Notes: generated by a model not told the origin, from the letters alone. DNA of 41,018 nucleotides from Staphylococcus simulans (GCF_002902285.1 NZ_PPRU01000036.1:1-41018); one strand, 5' to 3'. Positions 14,370-23,050 are shown, counted from the stretch's first letter. Numbers and translations: made by a program.

Positions 14370-16845
14370 ATGCCGCATGATCTCGTTTGCGTGAGATATA
14401 TGCCACACCTAAACCTGTCAGTACTAAACCGATTGGCCATACTGGAAGATCATTGCTTCCTGTATCCGGTAAAGTCTGTTCAGTGTTTGAGTCATTTTTC
14501 GTAGTTGAAGCTGTTTTAGCTTGTTGTTGTGCATGGTTGGCATGCAATGGGTAAACATTTGAAGTTTTTGTTGTTAGATGAGACTGAATTGTCTCTAGGT
14601 TTGTCACAGCTGAGTTAACCTGTGCTGTAGTTGTTTGATGTGCTGTCATTGATGCGCTGTTTTGTGACGCATTAACTTGTGATGTACCTGCTTGTGCTGT
14701 TGTTGTAGCTGCAGGGAACGGAATTACATTTGAAGTTGAAGCTGTTGATTGCGTTGTTTGTGTGCTTGCGACAGGTTGTAATGCTGGTTGTGTCGGTACT
14801 GCTGGTGTTGTTGTATTTGATGCTGGTTGTGCAGTATCGCCAGTTGCTGGTTGTGTTTCTGTATCTGCTTGTTCCTCTGTTTGTGCCACAGGTGGTTGAC
14901 CGTTGATAATACGGCTGATTTTGTCAGTGTCGTATTGTGATAAGTCTGCTTCTCTTAAGTAATCTGAGAAGACTTTATCTAAAGAGCCGCCTTCTTCACG
15001 TAAACCACCTAACATGTCGTAACCGTCGCCGCCTGAAGCGGTAAAGTCATTTGTAGTCATGTAGTAAGTACGGTTAGGATCTAACGCTTCAAATTGTTGT
15101 GTCTGTTTGTTTAATACTTCGATTTTTAACACGCGTTCGCCGGGCGCTTTATTAATATCGTAATAAACACGAATTGATTTAGAAATATGCAAGAACGCGC
15201 CGTTAGCGCCTAATTGTCCATTTTCAACAGGTGCGCTTAAACTATGTTCAAACATTTTTGCGACATCTGTCCCTTTGACTTGGATTTGTGAAATCGTGTT
15301 GCCGAAAGGTAAGACAGTAATGATATCGCCTAGTGTAACATCTTGGTTTTTGTCGATAGAAGCACGGATTCCGCCTCCATTTGTGACTGCGAAATCAGCA
15401 GGATGGGAAAAGCCGTTTTGGCTGTATGCTTCCATACTGTCCGCAATTGCGTTACCTAAGTTTGTTTCGTGTCTGCGCACGTCATCACGTTCACCTTGGA
15501 ATTGAATTGTATTATTAGGAATGATTACTTCTGAAACTTGAGCTTCGAATTTCGCTTTAGCTTCATCAAGTTGTTGTTGTAAAACAGGGTCTGGTGTAAC
15601 ATCTGCTGTATCTTTAACGTTGATTAATGAAGCATTCAAGTTAGAGATAGTCCCATTTTGATAATCGAATTCAACTTTACCGATATTAGCGAGTGCTGTT
15701 CCTGTTTGTGCTAGTAAAGTATTACGATTAATTTTGCCATTTTCAATAACTGAGTGAGAATGGCCGTCTAATACGATGATTTCGTTGTCATAGAAACGAC
15801 GGTCACGTGCGAGTGTATCCGCAAGTGTATCTCCGCGCCACTCTGCTTTAGTCGAAGGATCAATGCCTAGGTGGGATAAAATAACAAAGATATCTGTTTG
15901 AGCTTTAATTTGATTCATGATGTTTTGGACAGCAGGAATCGGTTCTGTAAATGTGACACCTTTAATGTTATCTGGGTGTGTTTTTACAGCTGTTTCTGGT
16001 GTCGTCACACCGATAATGCCGTAGTTAATCCCATTTTTGTTCACGATTGTGTAAGGGTCAAACATAAGCTTCCCATCTTTATATGTATTTGCGGAAAGAA
16101 TAGGGAAGTTTAATTGTTCTTTGTACTTTTGTGCTTGTTCAACACCGAAGTCAAATTCATGGTTACCGACTGCCATTGCGTCGTAACCTACTTCGTTCAT
16201 AGCATTTGCCATGTCTGCACCTTTCGTATTGTTTGAAATTGGTAATCCTTGGAAAGCATCACCAGAATCTAACATTAAATCAGGATTTTCTTGTTGTTTG
16301 ACTGTTTTTAATTTAGCCATCCCGATGACACGTCCGTCTTCTTCTAAGATACGTCCATGCATATCGTTCGTGTGAAGAATTTTCGTGTGTTGTGTCGTTG
16401 TAGGTGTCGGTTCAGCTGCTTTAGGTTCAGATACAGCTGGTGTTGTATCTGGAGTAGCTTCAGTTGAAGGTGCTGTCTTTTGCGCTGATTCATTTGATTG
16501 AACAGTTGCTTCTGTTTTAGGTTCAACCGTCTGTGTTTGTGTTGCCGGTGGTGTTGTTTTATCTGTAGGTGCCTGTTCTGTTGTCACTGCCGGTTCATTT
16601 GAATCAGTCTTTGACGCAACATCTTCTGCAGGTTGTTCTGGTGAAGCTGATGGTTGAACAGGTTCAGGTGTTGCTTGTGTTGATTGCGTTGTTGTGTCAG
16701 ATGCAGGTGTCGGTGCCGGCTGTTCGACTTTTACATCTGTTGTATTAGTTTCAGGTTGCGTTGTTTCTGCCGCGAAACTTGTGAAACTGAATACCATGAA
16801 CAACATCGCAACTAAGAAGCAGGTTCTGATAAGTAGCTTGTGCAT
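14368..16845 (-). CDS. LPXTG cell-wall-anchored 5'-nucleotidase (AdsA-like)
   Basis: This encodes 825 residues. A signal peptide (1-25, ending FTSFAA) without a YSIRK motif leads into a Thr/Pro/Gln/Ala-rich stretch (26-150). The metallophosphatase core follows: ILHTNDMHGR (156-165), DSGDAFQG (193-200), VGNHEFDFG (226-234), then DGHSHS. The 5'-nucleotidase C-terminal domain (about 425-650) includes NGGGIR. A second low-complexity stretch (about 655-785) precedes LPDTG (792-796), a hydrophobic helix and a basic tail for sortase A anchoring. Staphylococcal AdsA makes adenosine and deoxyadenosine from nucleotides and helps immune evasion; the same chemistry is likely here but host-related function is not shown. 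The ribosome binding site is AAAGGAGG. Confidence 0.9.
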   Translation of the reverse strand: MHKLLIRTCFLVAMLFMVFSFTSFAAETTQPETNTTDVKVEQPAPTPASDTTTQSTQATPEPVQPSASPEQPAEDVASKTDSNEPAVTTEQAPTDKTTPPATQTQTVEPKTEATVQSNESAQKTAPSTEATPDTTPAVSEPKAAEPTPTTTQHTKILHTNDMHGRILEEDGRVIGMAKLKTVKQQENPDLMLDSGDAFQGLPISNNTKGADMANAMNEVGYDAMAVGNHEFDFGVEQAQKYKEQLNFPILSANTYKDGKLMFDPYTIVNKNGINYGIIGVTTPETAVKTHPDNIKGVTFTEPIPAVQNIMNQIKAQTDIFVILSHLGIDPSTKAEWRGDTLADTLARDRRFYDNEIIVLDGHSHSVIENGKINRNTLLAQTGTALANIGKVEFDYQNGTISNLNASLINVKDTADVTPDPVLQQQLDEAKAKFEAQVSEVIIPNNTIQFQGERDDVRRHETNLGNAIADSMEAYSQNGFSHPADFAVTNGGGIRASIDKNQDVTLGDIITVLPFGNTISQIQVKGTDVAKMFEHSLSAPVENGQLGANGAFLHISKSIRVYYDINKAPGERVLKIEVLNKQTQQFEALDPNRTYYMTTNDFTASGGDGYDMLGGLREEGGSLDKVFSDYLREADLSQYDTDKISRIINGQPPVAQTEEQADTETQPATGDTAQPASNTTTPAVPTQPALQPVASTQTTQSTASTSNVIPFPAATTTAQAGTSQVNASQNSASMTAHQTTTAQVNSAVTNLETIQSHLTTKTSNVYPLHANHAQQQAKTASTTKNDSNTEQTLPDTGSNDLPVWPIGLVLTGLGVAYISRKRDHAA

Positions 16846-16882
16846 GAGGAGCCTCCTTTTCTATATCTCGTATGAAGTTATA

Positions 16883-16899
16883 TATGCATGTCATGCATA
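16883..16899. promoter_or_regulatory. 17-bp palindrome upstream of the nucleotidase gene
   Basis: TATGCATG-t-CATGCATA is a perfect 8-1-8 palindrome, 38-54 nt before the ATG of the nucleotidase gene. This is where an operator or the base of the 5' leader would lie. I do not recognise a matching regulator. In the remainder of 16900-17190 I see only AT-rich sequence and no supported gene. Confidence 0.45.
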
Positions 16900-17152
16900 C
16901 AACACTATCTTATCAATGAAAGTTGTAGAGGGGTATTGTCTTTTTGTTAATTTTGTAAATTATTTAATCAAATTGTGTGATTAATATGATGAAGCTTTGT
17001 ATTGGATAATAAAGGATAGAAAGTCTTCTTGAAAAGTAGGTTTTTGAATACGTTATGAGGCTGTAATCTTTCAAAAATGTATTAAATAGAAGAGATACGA
17101 ATAGTATGAGATTCAGGATTATTAGGTCTACACAAAGCTATTATATCAATAA

Positions 17153-17166
17153 GTTAAGCGCTTACA
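17153..17166. promoter_or_regulatory. Weak cre-like site upstream of sle1
   Basis: GTTAAGCGCTTACA matches the CcpA consensus TGWAANCGNTNWCA at all but the first two positions. It lies about 90 nt before the likely transcription start of sle1. Tentative. Confidence 0.25.
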
Positions 17167-17196
17167 TTACTATTTAAAAAAGTTAAAAGAATCTTT

Positions 17197-17251
17197 TGTA
17201 ATACAAATGTCATCTAATAATAATATAGCCTTGCTCAATGATGTGTATAAT
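17197..17251 (+). promoter_or_regulatory. sle1: WalR-box-like site and -10 element of sle1
   Basis: TGTAAT-acaaa-TGTCAT (17197-17213) fits the WalR direct repeat TGTWAH-N5-TGTWAH with one deviation. A TATAAT lies at 17246-17251, placing the box near -55, a normal position for activation. S. aureus sle1 is a known WalKR target. No good -35 is visible, as expected for an activated promoter. Confidence 0.5.
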
Positions 17252-17288
17252 AATTAAGTGTATAGGTGGAAAAGAGAGAAAACGGTTA

Positions 17289-17322
17289 TTGAACTTCTGT
17301 TGGGGCAGAACAGAAGATTCAA
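17289..17322 (+). promoter_or_regulatory. sle1: 5' leader hairpin of sle1
   Basis: TTGAA (17289-17293) plus TTCTGTT pair with AACAGAA plus TTCAA (17318-17322) around a GGGGCAG loop. The stem lies about 30 nt before the CAGGAGG ribosome binding site, which stays free. It could stabilise the mRNA or bind a regulator. Confidence 0.45.
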
Positions 17323-17363
17323 GACTGAAAGAGAGAATATACTATTGTCAGGAGGCATTTCCA

Positions 17364-18371
17364 TTGCAAAAGAAAATTATTGCTGCTGTTGTAGGAACAA
17401 GTGCGGTTTCCGCTATCGCAACAGCTGGAGCTGCAGATGCAGCTACGACTTATAGAGTCCAAGCTGGTGACTCTTTATGGTCAATTGCTCAACGTCATAA
17501 TACGTCAATTGCGAACATTAAATCATTAAACAACTTAAGTTCAAACTTAATCTTCCCGAACCAGGTCTTAAAAGTAGCTGGTTCTGCTAATACAAGCAGT
17601 CAACGTACTTCAGGTGGATCATCAGTTTCAGGTGGTTCAACTTATACAGTACAACCGGGTGATTCATTGTCATTAATCGCGTCTAAATACGGTACAACTT
17701 ACCAAAATATTATGCGATTAAATGGTTTAAACGGTTTCTTAATTCATCCAGGACAAGTATTGAAGGTGTCAGGTACAGCATCTAACAGTACGACAACTTC
17801 TAATACGACACGTGTTTCAGGTGGTTCAGTATATACAGTGCAACCAGGTGATTCATTATCATTGATCGCATCTAAATACGGTACAACTTACCAAAACATT
17901 ATGAGTTTAAATGGTTTGAATAACTTCTTTATTTATCCAGGTCAAAAATTAAAAGTGACAGGTACAACTGCAGCGAATACAAATTCGCCATCACCAGGTG
18001 TATCAACATCAACAGGTGGATACTATTCACCAGTTTTCAATCACTCTAATTTATACGACTGGGGTCAATGTACATGGCATACGTTTAACCGTCGTGCTCA
18101 AATCGGCAAACCAATCAGTACTTACTGGTGGCATGCATACAATTGGGACAATGCAGCACGTGCAGATGGTTACACAGTAGACCGTAACCCGACAGTAGGA
18201 TCAATCTTACAATCAGATGCAGGTTACTTCGGCCATGTTGCTTTCGTAGAACGTATTAATGGTGACGGCAGTGTATTGGTGTCTGAAATGAACTTTACAG
18301 GCAACCCAGGTTACACAACTTACCGTACAATTCCAGCAAGCCAAGTCGGCTATTATAATTTCATTCATTAA
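17364..18371 (+). CDS. sle1: Sle1/Aaa-like N-acetylmuramoyl-L-alanine amidase with three LysM domains and a CHAP domain
   Basis: This encodes 335 residues. The signal peptide (1-26, AGAADA-ATT) is followed by three LysM repeats (about 29-71, 93-135, 156-198) separated by Ser/Thr/Gly-rich linkers. The last two repeats are nearly identical. The CHAP domain (about 220-335) has catalytic Cys236 (GQCTWH) and His291 (FGHVAF). It is secreted, binds peptidoglycan by LysM, and cuts the MurNAc-L-alanine bond to help daughter cells separate. I choose the TTG at 17364 because CAGGAGG (17349-17355) precedes it and the protein then starts directly with the signal peptide. An ATG at 17238 would add 42 residues ahead of the signal peptide. 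Confidence 0.92.
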   Translation: MQKKIIAAVVGTSAVSAIATAGAADAATTYRVQAGDSLWSIAQRHNTSIANIKSLNNLSSNLIFPNQVLKVAGSANTSSQRTSGGSSVSGGSTYTVQPGDSLSLIASKYGTTYQNIMRLNGLNGFLIHPGQVLKVSGTASNSTTTSNTTRVSGGSVYTVQPGDSLSLIASKYGTTYQNIMSLNGLNNFFIYPGQKLKVTGTTAANTNSPSPGVSTSTGGYYSPVFNHSNLYDWGQCTWHTFNRRAQIGKPISTYWWHAYNWDNAARADGYTVDRNPTVGSILQSDAGYFGHVAFVERINGDGSVLVSEMNFTGNPGYTTYRTIPASQVGYYNFIH

Positions 18372-18381
18372 TTTGGATGTT

Positions 18382-18414
18382 AAACCCAGAGGTGGATAGG
18401 CCTCTGGGTTTTTA
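18382..18414 (+). terminator. Intrinsic terminator of sle1
   Basis: AAACCCAGAGG (18382-18392) pairs with CCTCTGGGTTT (18401-18411), followed by T residues. Confidence 0.9.
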
Positions 18415-18418
18415 ATAT

Positions 18419-18457
18419 GAAAAACGAGAGGAACTGGTTATACCAATACCTCTCGTT
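18419..18457 (-). terminator. Intrinsic terminator of the HesB-like gene
   Basis: Read on the minus strand, AACGAGAGG (18457-18449) pairs with CCTCTCGTT (18431-18423) and runs into TTTTT. Confidence 0.8.
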
Positions 18458-18460
18458 ATT

Positions 18461-18757
18461 TTATAGTTTTGTGCTTTTGTATTCAATTTCATCTGTTTCA
18501 GAGTTGTAATCTACTAATAAGTCTAGCCCTTTGAAGAACCATTCATCAGAATCGTTGATATAGAATGTGATGCGGTCGACTGTAACTGATACAGATGCGT
18601 TTTTGTCATGCGGTTCAATCTTGAATGCAGTTGTAAAATGTTCATGTAAACCAGTGTGTACATAAGCTTGTACGTAGAAGTTGACCTTATCTCCTGGCTC
18701 TAAGTCTAATTCGTTTCTAAACCATTTCAATGCTTCGTCAGTGATTTGAAGTTTCAT
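18461..18757 (-). CDS. HesB/YneR-like protein
   Basis: This encodes 98 residues similar to the HesB/IscA-like YneR group found in staphylococci and Bacillus. The beginning (KLQITDEALKWFRNEL) and the central strands fit the family fold. The conserved cysteines that bind iron-sulfur clusters in true IscA/SufA proteins are absent: the protein has no Cys at all. An iron-sulfur scaffold role is therefore doubtful. The start at 18757 follows AGGAGGT (18770-18764); a GTG/ATG at 18784 lies upstream of that site and is rejected. An extended -10 promoter lies at 18841-18849. Confidence 0.8.
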   Translation of the reverse strand: MKLQITDEALKWFRNELDLEPGDKVNFYVQAYVHTGLHEHFTTAFKIEPHDKNASVSVTVDRITFYINDSDEWFFKGLDLLVDYNSETDEIEYKSTKL

Positions 18758-18840
18758 GTTGTTACCTCCTAGGTGTTGCTGCATACTAAACTGTGTCGAT
18801 AGGCAGAAGTACTATTGAAATATATCTCTATTTACCACCG

Positions 18841-18849
18841 ATTATAGCA
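18841..18849 (-). promoter_or_regulatory. Extended -10 promoter of the HesB-like gene
   Basis: On the minus strand TGCTATAAT is a perfect extended -10 element, about 84 nt before the ATG at 18757. No convincing -35 is seen. The rest of 18850-19056 shows no recognisable gene. Confidence 0.5.
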
Positions 18850-19056
18850 GTCTTTTGAAGAAAAGTCTTGCACAATCTGTATTTAAAGCTATTAAAAAAT
18901 GAATTGATAATCAGTTGTAATAGATTGGACAAATTAGTTGAATGAAAGTGAAACTTTGTGTGTTAAGTTGGATGAATAGGTTGTCATAACTACCAAAGAC
19001 AGCGATTTAATTCAGTGGAACTTCAAATAGAATAAATGGAATAAGTTGTATCATCG

Positions 19057-19111
19057 AAAAAATGAAGGCTCTATTTTATATCCAAGTGACATAAAATAGA
19101 GCCTTCATTTT
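19057..19111 (-). terminator. Long perfect hairpin terminator
   Basis: A 21-bp perfect stem pairs 19059-19079 with 19091-19111 around an 11-nt loop. On the minus strand it is followed by six T residues (19062-19057). It ends the transcript of the small 90-residue protein gene. Confidence 0.92.
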
Positions 19112-19115
19112 AAAT

Positions 19116-19388
19116 TTATTTTGATTTTAATGATTTGAAGCGGTTATAAGAAGTGACAACGACTGTTGCTAAGTTAGCGAATGAGAATACTTTTGTAAGG
19201 AAGCGTCCTGATTTTAATGCTGTATAGAAATCAAGAATGCCTCCTGTGACGTTAATCGCTAAACCGATGCTTGATAATTTACGATTTTTAGAATCATAGG
19301 CATAAGCATTATAAGCTTCAATACCATAACCGACAATATTTAACGTATTAGATAAACGACGTAATTTTGATTTAGGTTGTTTTGCCAT
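19116..19388 (-). CDS. Small conserved hypothetical protein (90 aa)
   Basis: I do not recognise a named family. The 90-residue product begins with a basic segment (MAKQPKSKLRRL) and has a moderately hydrophobic middle (about 40-75) with glycines and aromatic residues, which could be one or two membrane-associated helices. It is basic overall. TAGGAGGT (19405-19398) fixes the start at 19388, so an upstream in-frame start at 19442 is rejected. It lies 80 nt after the YibF-like gene on the same strand and may be the last gene of that transcript. Confidence 0.75.
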   Translation of the reverse strand: MAKQPKSKLRRLSNTLNIVGYGIEAYNAYAYDSKNRKLSSIGLAINVTGGILDFYTALKSGRFLTKVFSFANLATVVVTSYNRFKSLKSK

Positions 19389-19468
19389 GAAAAATAAACC
19401 TCCTATCCTGATTAGATACCTACACATTATAACATTGTGCAAAATGTATGACGATAGATTGACTCACC

Positions 19469-20251
19469 TTAGTTTTGTGTAGTCTGAACGACTTTAGCTT
19501 TTGTTTGACGTTTGATTAGCCAAGCAGTTATCCAGGCGGTAATCGGTATACTCATCGCAACCGCGATGCCTCCAAATAGGATAGAAACAAATTCTTGTGC
19601 GAATATTTTAGAGTTAATGATATGGCCGAAAGAGTAATTCAATTTAAAGAACCAAAAGAATAACGTTAATTGGCCACCAAAGTATGCTAAGTAAATGGTA
19701 TTTGCGGAAGTAGCTAAAATTTCTCTGCCTATACGCATGCCTGACTTAAACAATTCTCGTCGATTTAATTCAGGGTTCGTTTCGCTTAATTCATACATTG
19801 GTGAACTGATTGTTATGGCAAGGTCTACCACTGCCGCAATGACCGCAAGCAAGGTGGTGAAGACCATAAACTGAACCATGTTAATACCGATATTCATAGA
19901 GTAAACGTAGGTTTCGTCTTGTTGTTCGGCCGCAAACCCTTGTAAATGACCGAATGCCACGGCTAGATATATTGCGCTTAATAAAACAAGTGTCGTAATA
20001 CAAGTACTATAAAAGGCAGCTTGTGTTTTAACATTATTGCCATTTAAACCAAATAAGTTCAAACTTGCGACTACTATGCAGAAGATTAAAGCGATAATCG
20101 GAATGGGTAACTGCAATACAATCGCAATCAAAGCAAGCAATACACAGACAAAGTTCAGAAATAACATGGCGTAAGAAATGGCGCCTTTTTTACCACCGAA
20201 GATGATCATTAAAATCAAAAGAATTAAGGCTAAAATAACTACCGCATTCAT
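19469..20251 (-). CDS. YibE/F-family membrane protein (second of pair)
   Basis: This encodes 260 residues with about seven hydrophobic helices. It belongs to the YibE/F family, seen from the shared segment DLAITISSPMYEL and the later RIGREILATSANTIYLAYFGGQ, which parallels the first protein of the pair. Its ATG overlaps the stop of the upstream gene by 4 nt, so the two are translationally coupled and probably form a heteromeric membrane complex. The function of the family is unknown; a transporter or permease-like role is likely from topology only. Confidence 0.87.
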   Translation of the reverse strand: MNAVVILALILLILMIIFGGKKGAISYAMLFLNFVCVLLALIAIVLQLPIPIIALIFCIVVASLNLFGLNGNNVKTQAAFYSTCITTLVLLSAIYLAVAFGHLQGFAAEQQDETYVYSMNIGINMVQFMVFTTLLAVIAAVVDLAITISSPMYELSETNPELNRRELFKSGMRIGREILATSANTIYLAYFGGQLTLFFWFFKLNYSFGHIINSKIFAQEFVSILFGGIAVAMSIPITAWITAWLIKRQTKAKVVQTTQN

Positions 20252-21360
20252 GTTTGCTCACCCCTTACTTTCACCCAGAGTTCCATTAATAAAATCGTGA
20301 CAGGTATCGTTAACACAATACCAATTCCGCCAATGAGCGCACGTGCAATTTCTAATGACCAATTCATAGAAATAGTGTAGGTAATCGTATTGGCGTTTCT
20401 TAAATAGATCAACATTATCGGCAAGCTGCCTGCTAAATAAGAGAAGAGTAAGATGTTAGTCATCGTACCCATAATATCTTGGCCGATATGTCGGCCGGCT
20501 AGTGCCCATCTTTTTAAATCAATCGCAGGTGTACGTTCTTTGATTTCATACATACCGCTTGCGATAGTAATTGCTACATCCATCACAGCGCCTAATGTAC
20601 CGACAATTACTGAAGCCATAAAGACTTCTTTAGGCGGTAATGTCAGTAAATCCATCGTTTCATATTTAATACCAGAACCGCCTGTAGCTTGAATCACCAA
20701 CTCTGCAATACCGACACAAATAAAGGTGCCGAATAGAGTGCTGATAACGGTAATGAGTGTCCGCCAATGCCAACCTGTGACTAACAGTAATGTAATGACA
20801 GTTGCTAGTATCACTGCCAAACTCATTAACCAAAAGAGACTGACTGAGGGTACCGCATTGTGAATCGCAATGGCACCTAAGATAGCGCCACTATTAATAA
20901 TCAGCGATAAAATTGATTGTATGCCGACTTTGCGGCCAACCCATAATACTATCAGTAAGAAGATACCAGTGATGGCTACCACTAATGTATCGCGTTTCTT
21001 TTCTATAATCGTCGCATCATTCGGATGCTTATTAATATGTAACAGCACCTTATTATGCACATGAAACTTTTCAGAGTCCACTTGTGATTGATAATAAGTG
21101 TGCTTAATGGTTCCGGTTTGACCTTCGAACTTTCCATTTAATACTTTGAAGTTAAGCTGTTCCGTATATTTTGTATCTTGATTATGATGTTCATCCGTTA
21201 CATCAACCGACTTTTGGTGATGAATTTTTGTAATTTCACCAATAGGCATGTGGTAAAAACGGGCATTAAATAATGTGAATAGCAGACTTGCGATAAAAAT
21301 AACCGCAAAGCTGATCAACACCCAAGAAAACGGCTGATGCAGTCTTTGTTTGAATGACAT
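20248..21360 (-). CDS. YibE/F-family membrane protein (first of pair)
   Basis: This encodes 370 residues: one N-terminal membrane helix, an extracytoplasmic domain (about 35-120) and then about seven helices. The family marks are VMDVAITIASGMYEI and the GRHIGQDIMGTMTNILLFSYLAG-like region (about 287-308). The extra external domain distinguishes it from the shorter partner downstream. I place the start at 21360, preceded by AAGGGTGA; an upstream in-frame start at 21387 has no such site. The pair overlaps by 4 nt. The 95-nt space upstream (21361-21455) shows no clear promoter, so the genes may be co-transcribed with the 131-residue protein gene. Confidence 0.87.
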   Translation of the reverse strand: MSFKQRLHQPFSWVLISFAVIFIASLLFTLFNARFYHMPIGEITKIHHQKSVDVTDEHHNQDTKYTEQLNFKVLNGKFEGQTGTIKHTYYQSQVDSEKFHVHNKVLLHINKHPNDATIIEKKRDTLVVAITGIFLLIVLWVGRKVGIQSILSLIINSGAILGAIAIHNAVPSVSLFWLMSLAVILATVITLLLVTGWHWRTLITVISTLFGTFICVGIAELVIQATGGSGIKYETMDLLTLPPKEVFMASVIVGTLGAVMDVAITIASGMYEIKERTPAIDLKRWALAGRHIGQDIMGTMTNILLFSYLAGSLPIMLIYLRNANTITYTISMNWSLEIARALIGGIGIVLTIPVTILLMELWVKVRGEQT

Positions 21361-21455
21361 AATCGTCACCCTTTCTAAGATTCTCAATCAAATATTAACA
21401 ACGTGATTATAAGCTTAATGGAAGCAGAATGCCAATGATTTCAAATATATTATTT

Positions 21456-21851
21456 TTACAAAAACTTTCCATCTTTATAAATAACACGTTCTTTTTGTCC
21501 GTCAATGAACTTATTATAATGTGCTTGTTGGAAGTCCGTGAGCAACATTCGAGATGTACTATATTTCACGATTTCATCGCCGACCTTCACAAACATTTTT
21601 CTATACAGCAAACCATCTTTCAAATAAATTTCATCAATGCTTGTCTTGTCTACGAGTGCTATTTCAAGGAAATCAAAAGTGAAGAAATCAACCGTCACCA
21701 CTGCGAAAAAATCTTCTTCTCCTAAATAATAAATTTCTAAATTGTTACGTTTGTTTTGACCGACGAGTAAGCGTCCCTCTTTAAATTCATGTTCTGGATG
21801 ATGAAGTTTCAAACATTCTAATAAATCTTTTTCTTTAAGTTTGTAACGCAT
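21456..21851 (-). CDS. Conserved hypothetical protein (131 aa)
   Basis: I do not recognise a named family, though it looks like a staphylococcal core protein. The 131-residue product is soluble, rich in charged and aromatic residues, and predicted to be mostly beta strand in the middle (EIYYLGEEDFFAVVTVDFF). It has one Cys (residue 13) and no signal peptide. The ribosome binding site AAAGGAAC lies just before the ATG. It is upstream of the YibE/F pair on the same strand. Confidence 0.78.
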   Translation of the reverse strand: MRYKLKEKDLLECLKLHHPEHEFKEGRLLVGQNKRNNLEIYYLGEEDFFAVVTVDFFTFDFLEIALVDKTSIDEIYLKDGLLYRKMFVKVGDEIVKYSTSRMLLTDFQQAHYNKFIDGQKERVIYKDGKFL

Positions 21852-21969
21852 TGAAAAGTTCCTTTCTATCTTTTATTTGTATTATAACTTTAAATCTATA
21901 ATAAAGTAGTCATTTTTGGAAGCGTTTGTTTAATAGAAATTCAAATGATTTAAGAGTCAAAATTAACAA

Positions 21970-22021
21970 ACAAAGAAACCTCTACGGTGCGCCGAATTAT
22001 ATCGACATGTCGTAGAGGTTT
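21970..22021 (-). terminator. Probable terminator of gltC
   Basis: On the minus strand AAACCTCTACG (22021-22011) pairs with CGTAGAGGTTT (21986-21976), followed by TTTCTTTG. The loop is 24 nt. Confidence 0.75.
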
Positions 22022-22049
22022 TAATAAGAACAGAATATTATTGTTCATT

Positions 22050-22934
22050 TTAATGATAAACCGAAGTATGAGAAAGCAGGGTAGTAATTTCTTTGAGTAA
22101 AGCAGTCAGTTCTGGTTTATGATTATCTTTTCTGACGATTACGCATAACGTTCGTTTGAGTTCTGTGTGCGCTAGGCTTAAACGTACAAACTGTTCGCTT
22201 TCTGGTAAAGCAATATATTGTGGTGTAATGACATAACCGCGATTATGTCTCAATAAATAGTTTGCTAAACGTTCAGTTGAAATACGATATGTAGTACATT
22301 TCGCTGTGTTTTCAAGAAGATGTATCAGTTGCTGAGGTAAATCTGTCATTAAAAATATCGGTTGTGTATTCAGTTGTTTTAAAGGCGGATTGACTGTCGC
22401 AGTTAATGGATCTTGTTTTGGCACATATAATTGATAGTTATCTTCGAATAACGGTATGATTTCAATTTCATTATATTTCTTTAATGAAGAAGTTAAATCA
22501 ACAAATGCTACATCTAAATCACGATTCAGAGTTGATTTTAATAATGTTTCATTTGATTGCCTCATAGGGAGGAGTGTTGTTGTATGTTCTTTTTCAAATT
22601 TTTGTATGAGTAATGTTAAGAGTTGTGAGACATAGCTTTCGACATAACCGATTTTAATACGTTTAGCTTCAGCTTCTTGTTCGTGTCGAAACATATTTAA
22701 AGTTTGTTCAGTTTGTTCGACAATTTTCGTTGCTTGGGTCATAAAGCGTTGACCAGCTTCGGTTAAATAAATATTTCGGCCTTCTCTTCTGAATAGTTTT
22801 GTATTTAACTCTTCTTCTAATTGTGAAATTTGGCGACTGATGGCTGATTGCGCAATGTTCAGTTCTAAAGCAGCTTCAGATAAATGTTCTCTTTTAGCAA
22901 CTTCAATGAAGTATTTAAGTTGTTTAAATTCCAT
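22050..22934 (-). CDS. gltC: LysR-type activator of glutamate synthase
   Basis: This encodes 294 residues. The N-terminal winged helix-turn-helix (about 1-60; EAALELNIAQSAISRQISQLEEEL) is close to B. subtilis GltC, which starts with the same MExxQLxYFxEVAxREH pattern. That similarity also fixes the start at 22934 rather than the GTG at 22949. The C-terminal two-thirds is the periplasmic-binding-protein-like effector domain. GltC activates gltAB(BD) transcription when nitrogen and 2-oxoglutarate status call for glutamate synthesis. It is divergent from gltB, with the operator region between (22935-23081). Confidence 0.9.
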   Translation of the reverse strand: MEFKQLKYFIEVAKREHLSEAALELNIAQSAISRQISQLEEELNTKLFRREGRNIYLTEAGQRFMTQATKIVEQTEQTLNMFRHEQEAEAKRIKIGYVESYVSQLLTLLIQKFEKEHTTTLLPMRQSNETLLKSTLNRDLDVAFVDLTSSLKKYNEIEIIPLFEDNYQLYVPKQDPLTATVNPPLKQLNTQPIFLMTDLPQQLIHLLENTAKCTTYRISTERLANYLLRHNRGYVITPQYIALPESEQFVRLSLAHTELKRTLCVIVRKDNHKPELTALLKEITTLLSHTSVYH

Positions 22935-22965
22935 GATTTTCTGCACCACACTTATTGTTCTAATT

Positions 22966-22986
22966 ATTAGAATGATATCATCTAAT
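22966..22986. promoter_or_regulatory. Candidate GltC operator
   Basis: ATTAG...CTAAT surrounds the perfect palindrome ATGATATCAT (22972-22981), forming a near-symmetric 21-bp site between divergent gltC and gltB, upstream of the gltB -35. The position fits a LysR activator that also controls itself. Confidence 0.5.
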
Positions 22987-22993
22987 TTTTGAA

Positions 22994-23022
22994 TTGAACA
23001 GAAGAATACCCTCCTATATTAT
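22994..23022 (+). promoter_or_regulatory. Promoter of gltB-gltD
   Basis: TTGAAC (22994-22999) and TATTAT (23017-23022) are 17 nt apart. An overlapping TATAAT (23020-23025) has a 20-nt spacer. Confidence 0.6.
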
Positions 23023-23035
23023 AATAGTTATCGAT

Positions 23036-23050
23036 AATAATCTGAAAATT
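23036..23050. promoter_or_regulatory. CodY-box-like site in the gltB leader
   Basis: AATAATCTGAAAATT differs from the CodY consensus AATTTTCWGAAAATT at two of 15 positions. It lies just after the predicted transcription start, where bound CodY would block transcription. Confidence 0.45.

Noticed and set aside
14600..14900. Repetitive coding in the nucleotidase gene as a possible CRISPR or tandem repeat
   Set aside because: It is degenerate Thr/Gln/Pro/Ala-rich wall-spanning sequence, with no constant repeat length or spacer.
16920..16940. GGGTAT as a SigB -10 (also at 24-29)
   Set aside because: No GTTTAA-like -35 lies at the needed 12-15 nt spacing in either place.
17238..17363. N-terminal extension of the sle1 frame from an ATG at 17238
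   Set aside because: It would place 42 residues before a complete signal peptide, and CAGGAGG points to the TTG at 17364.
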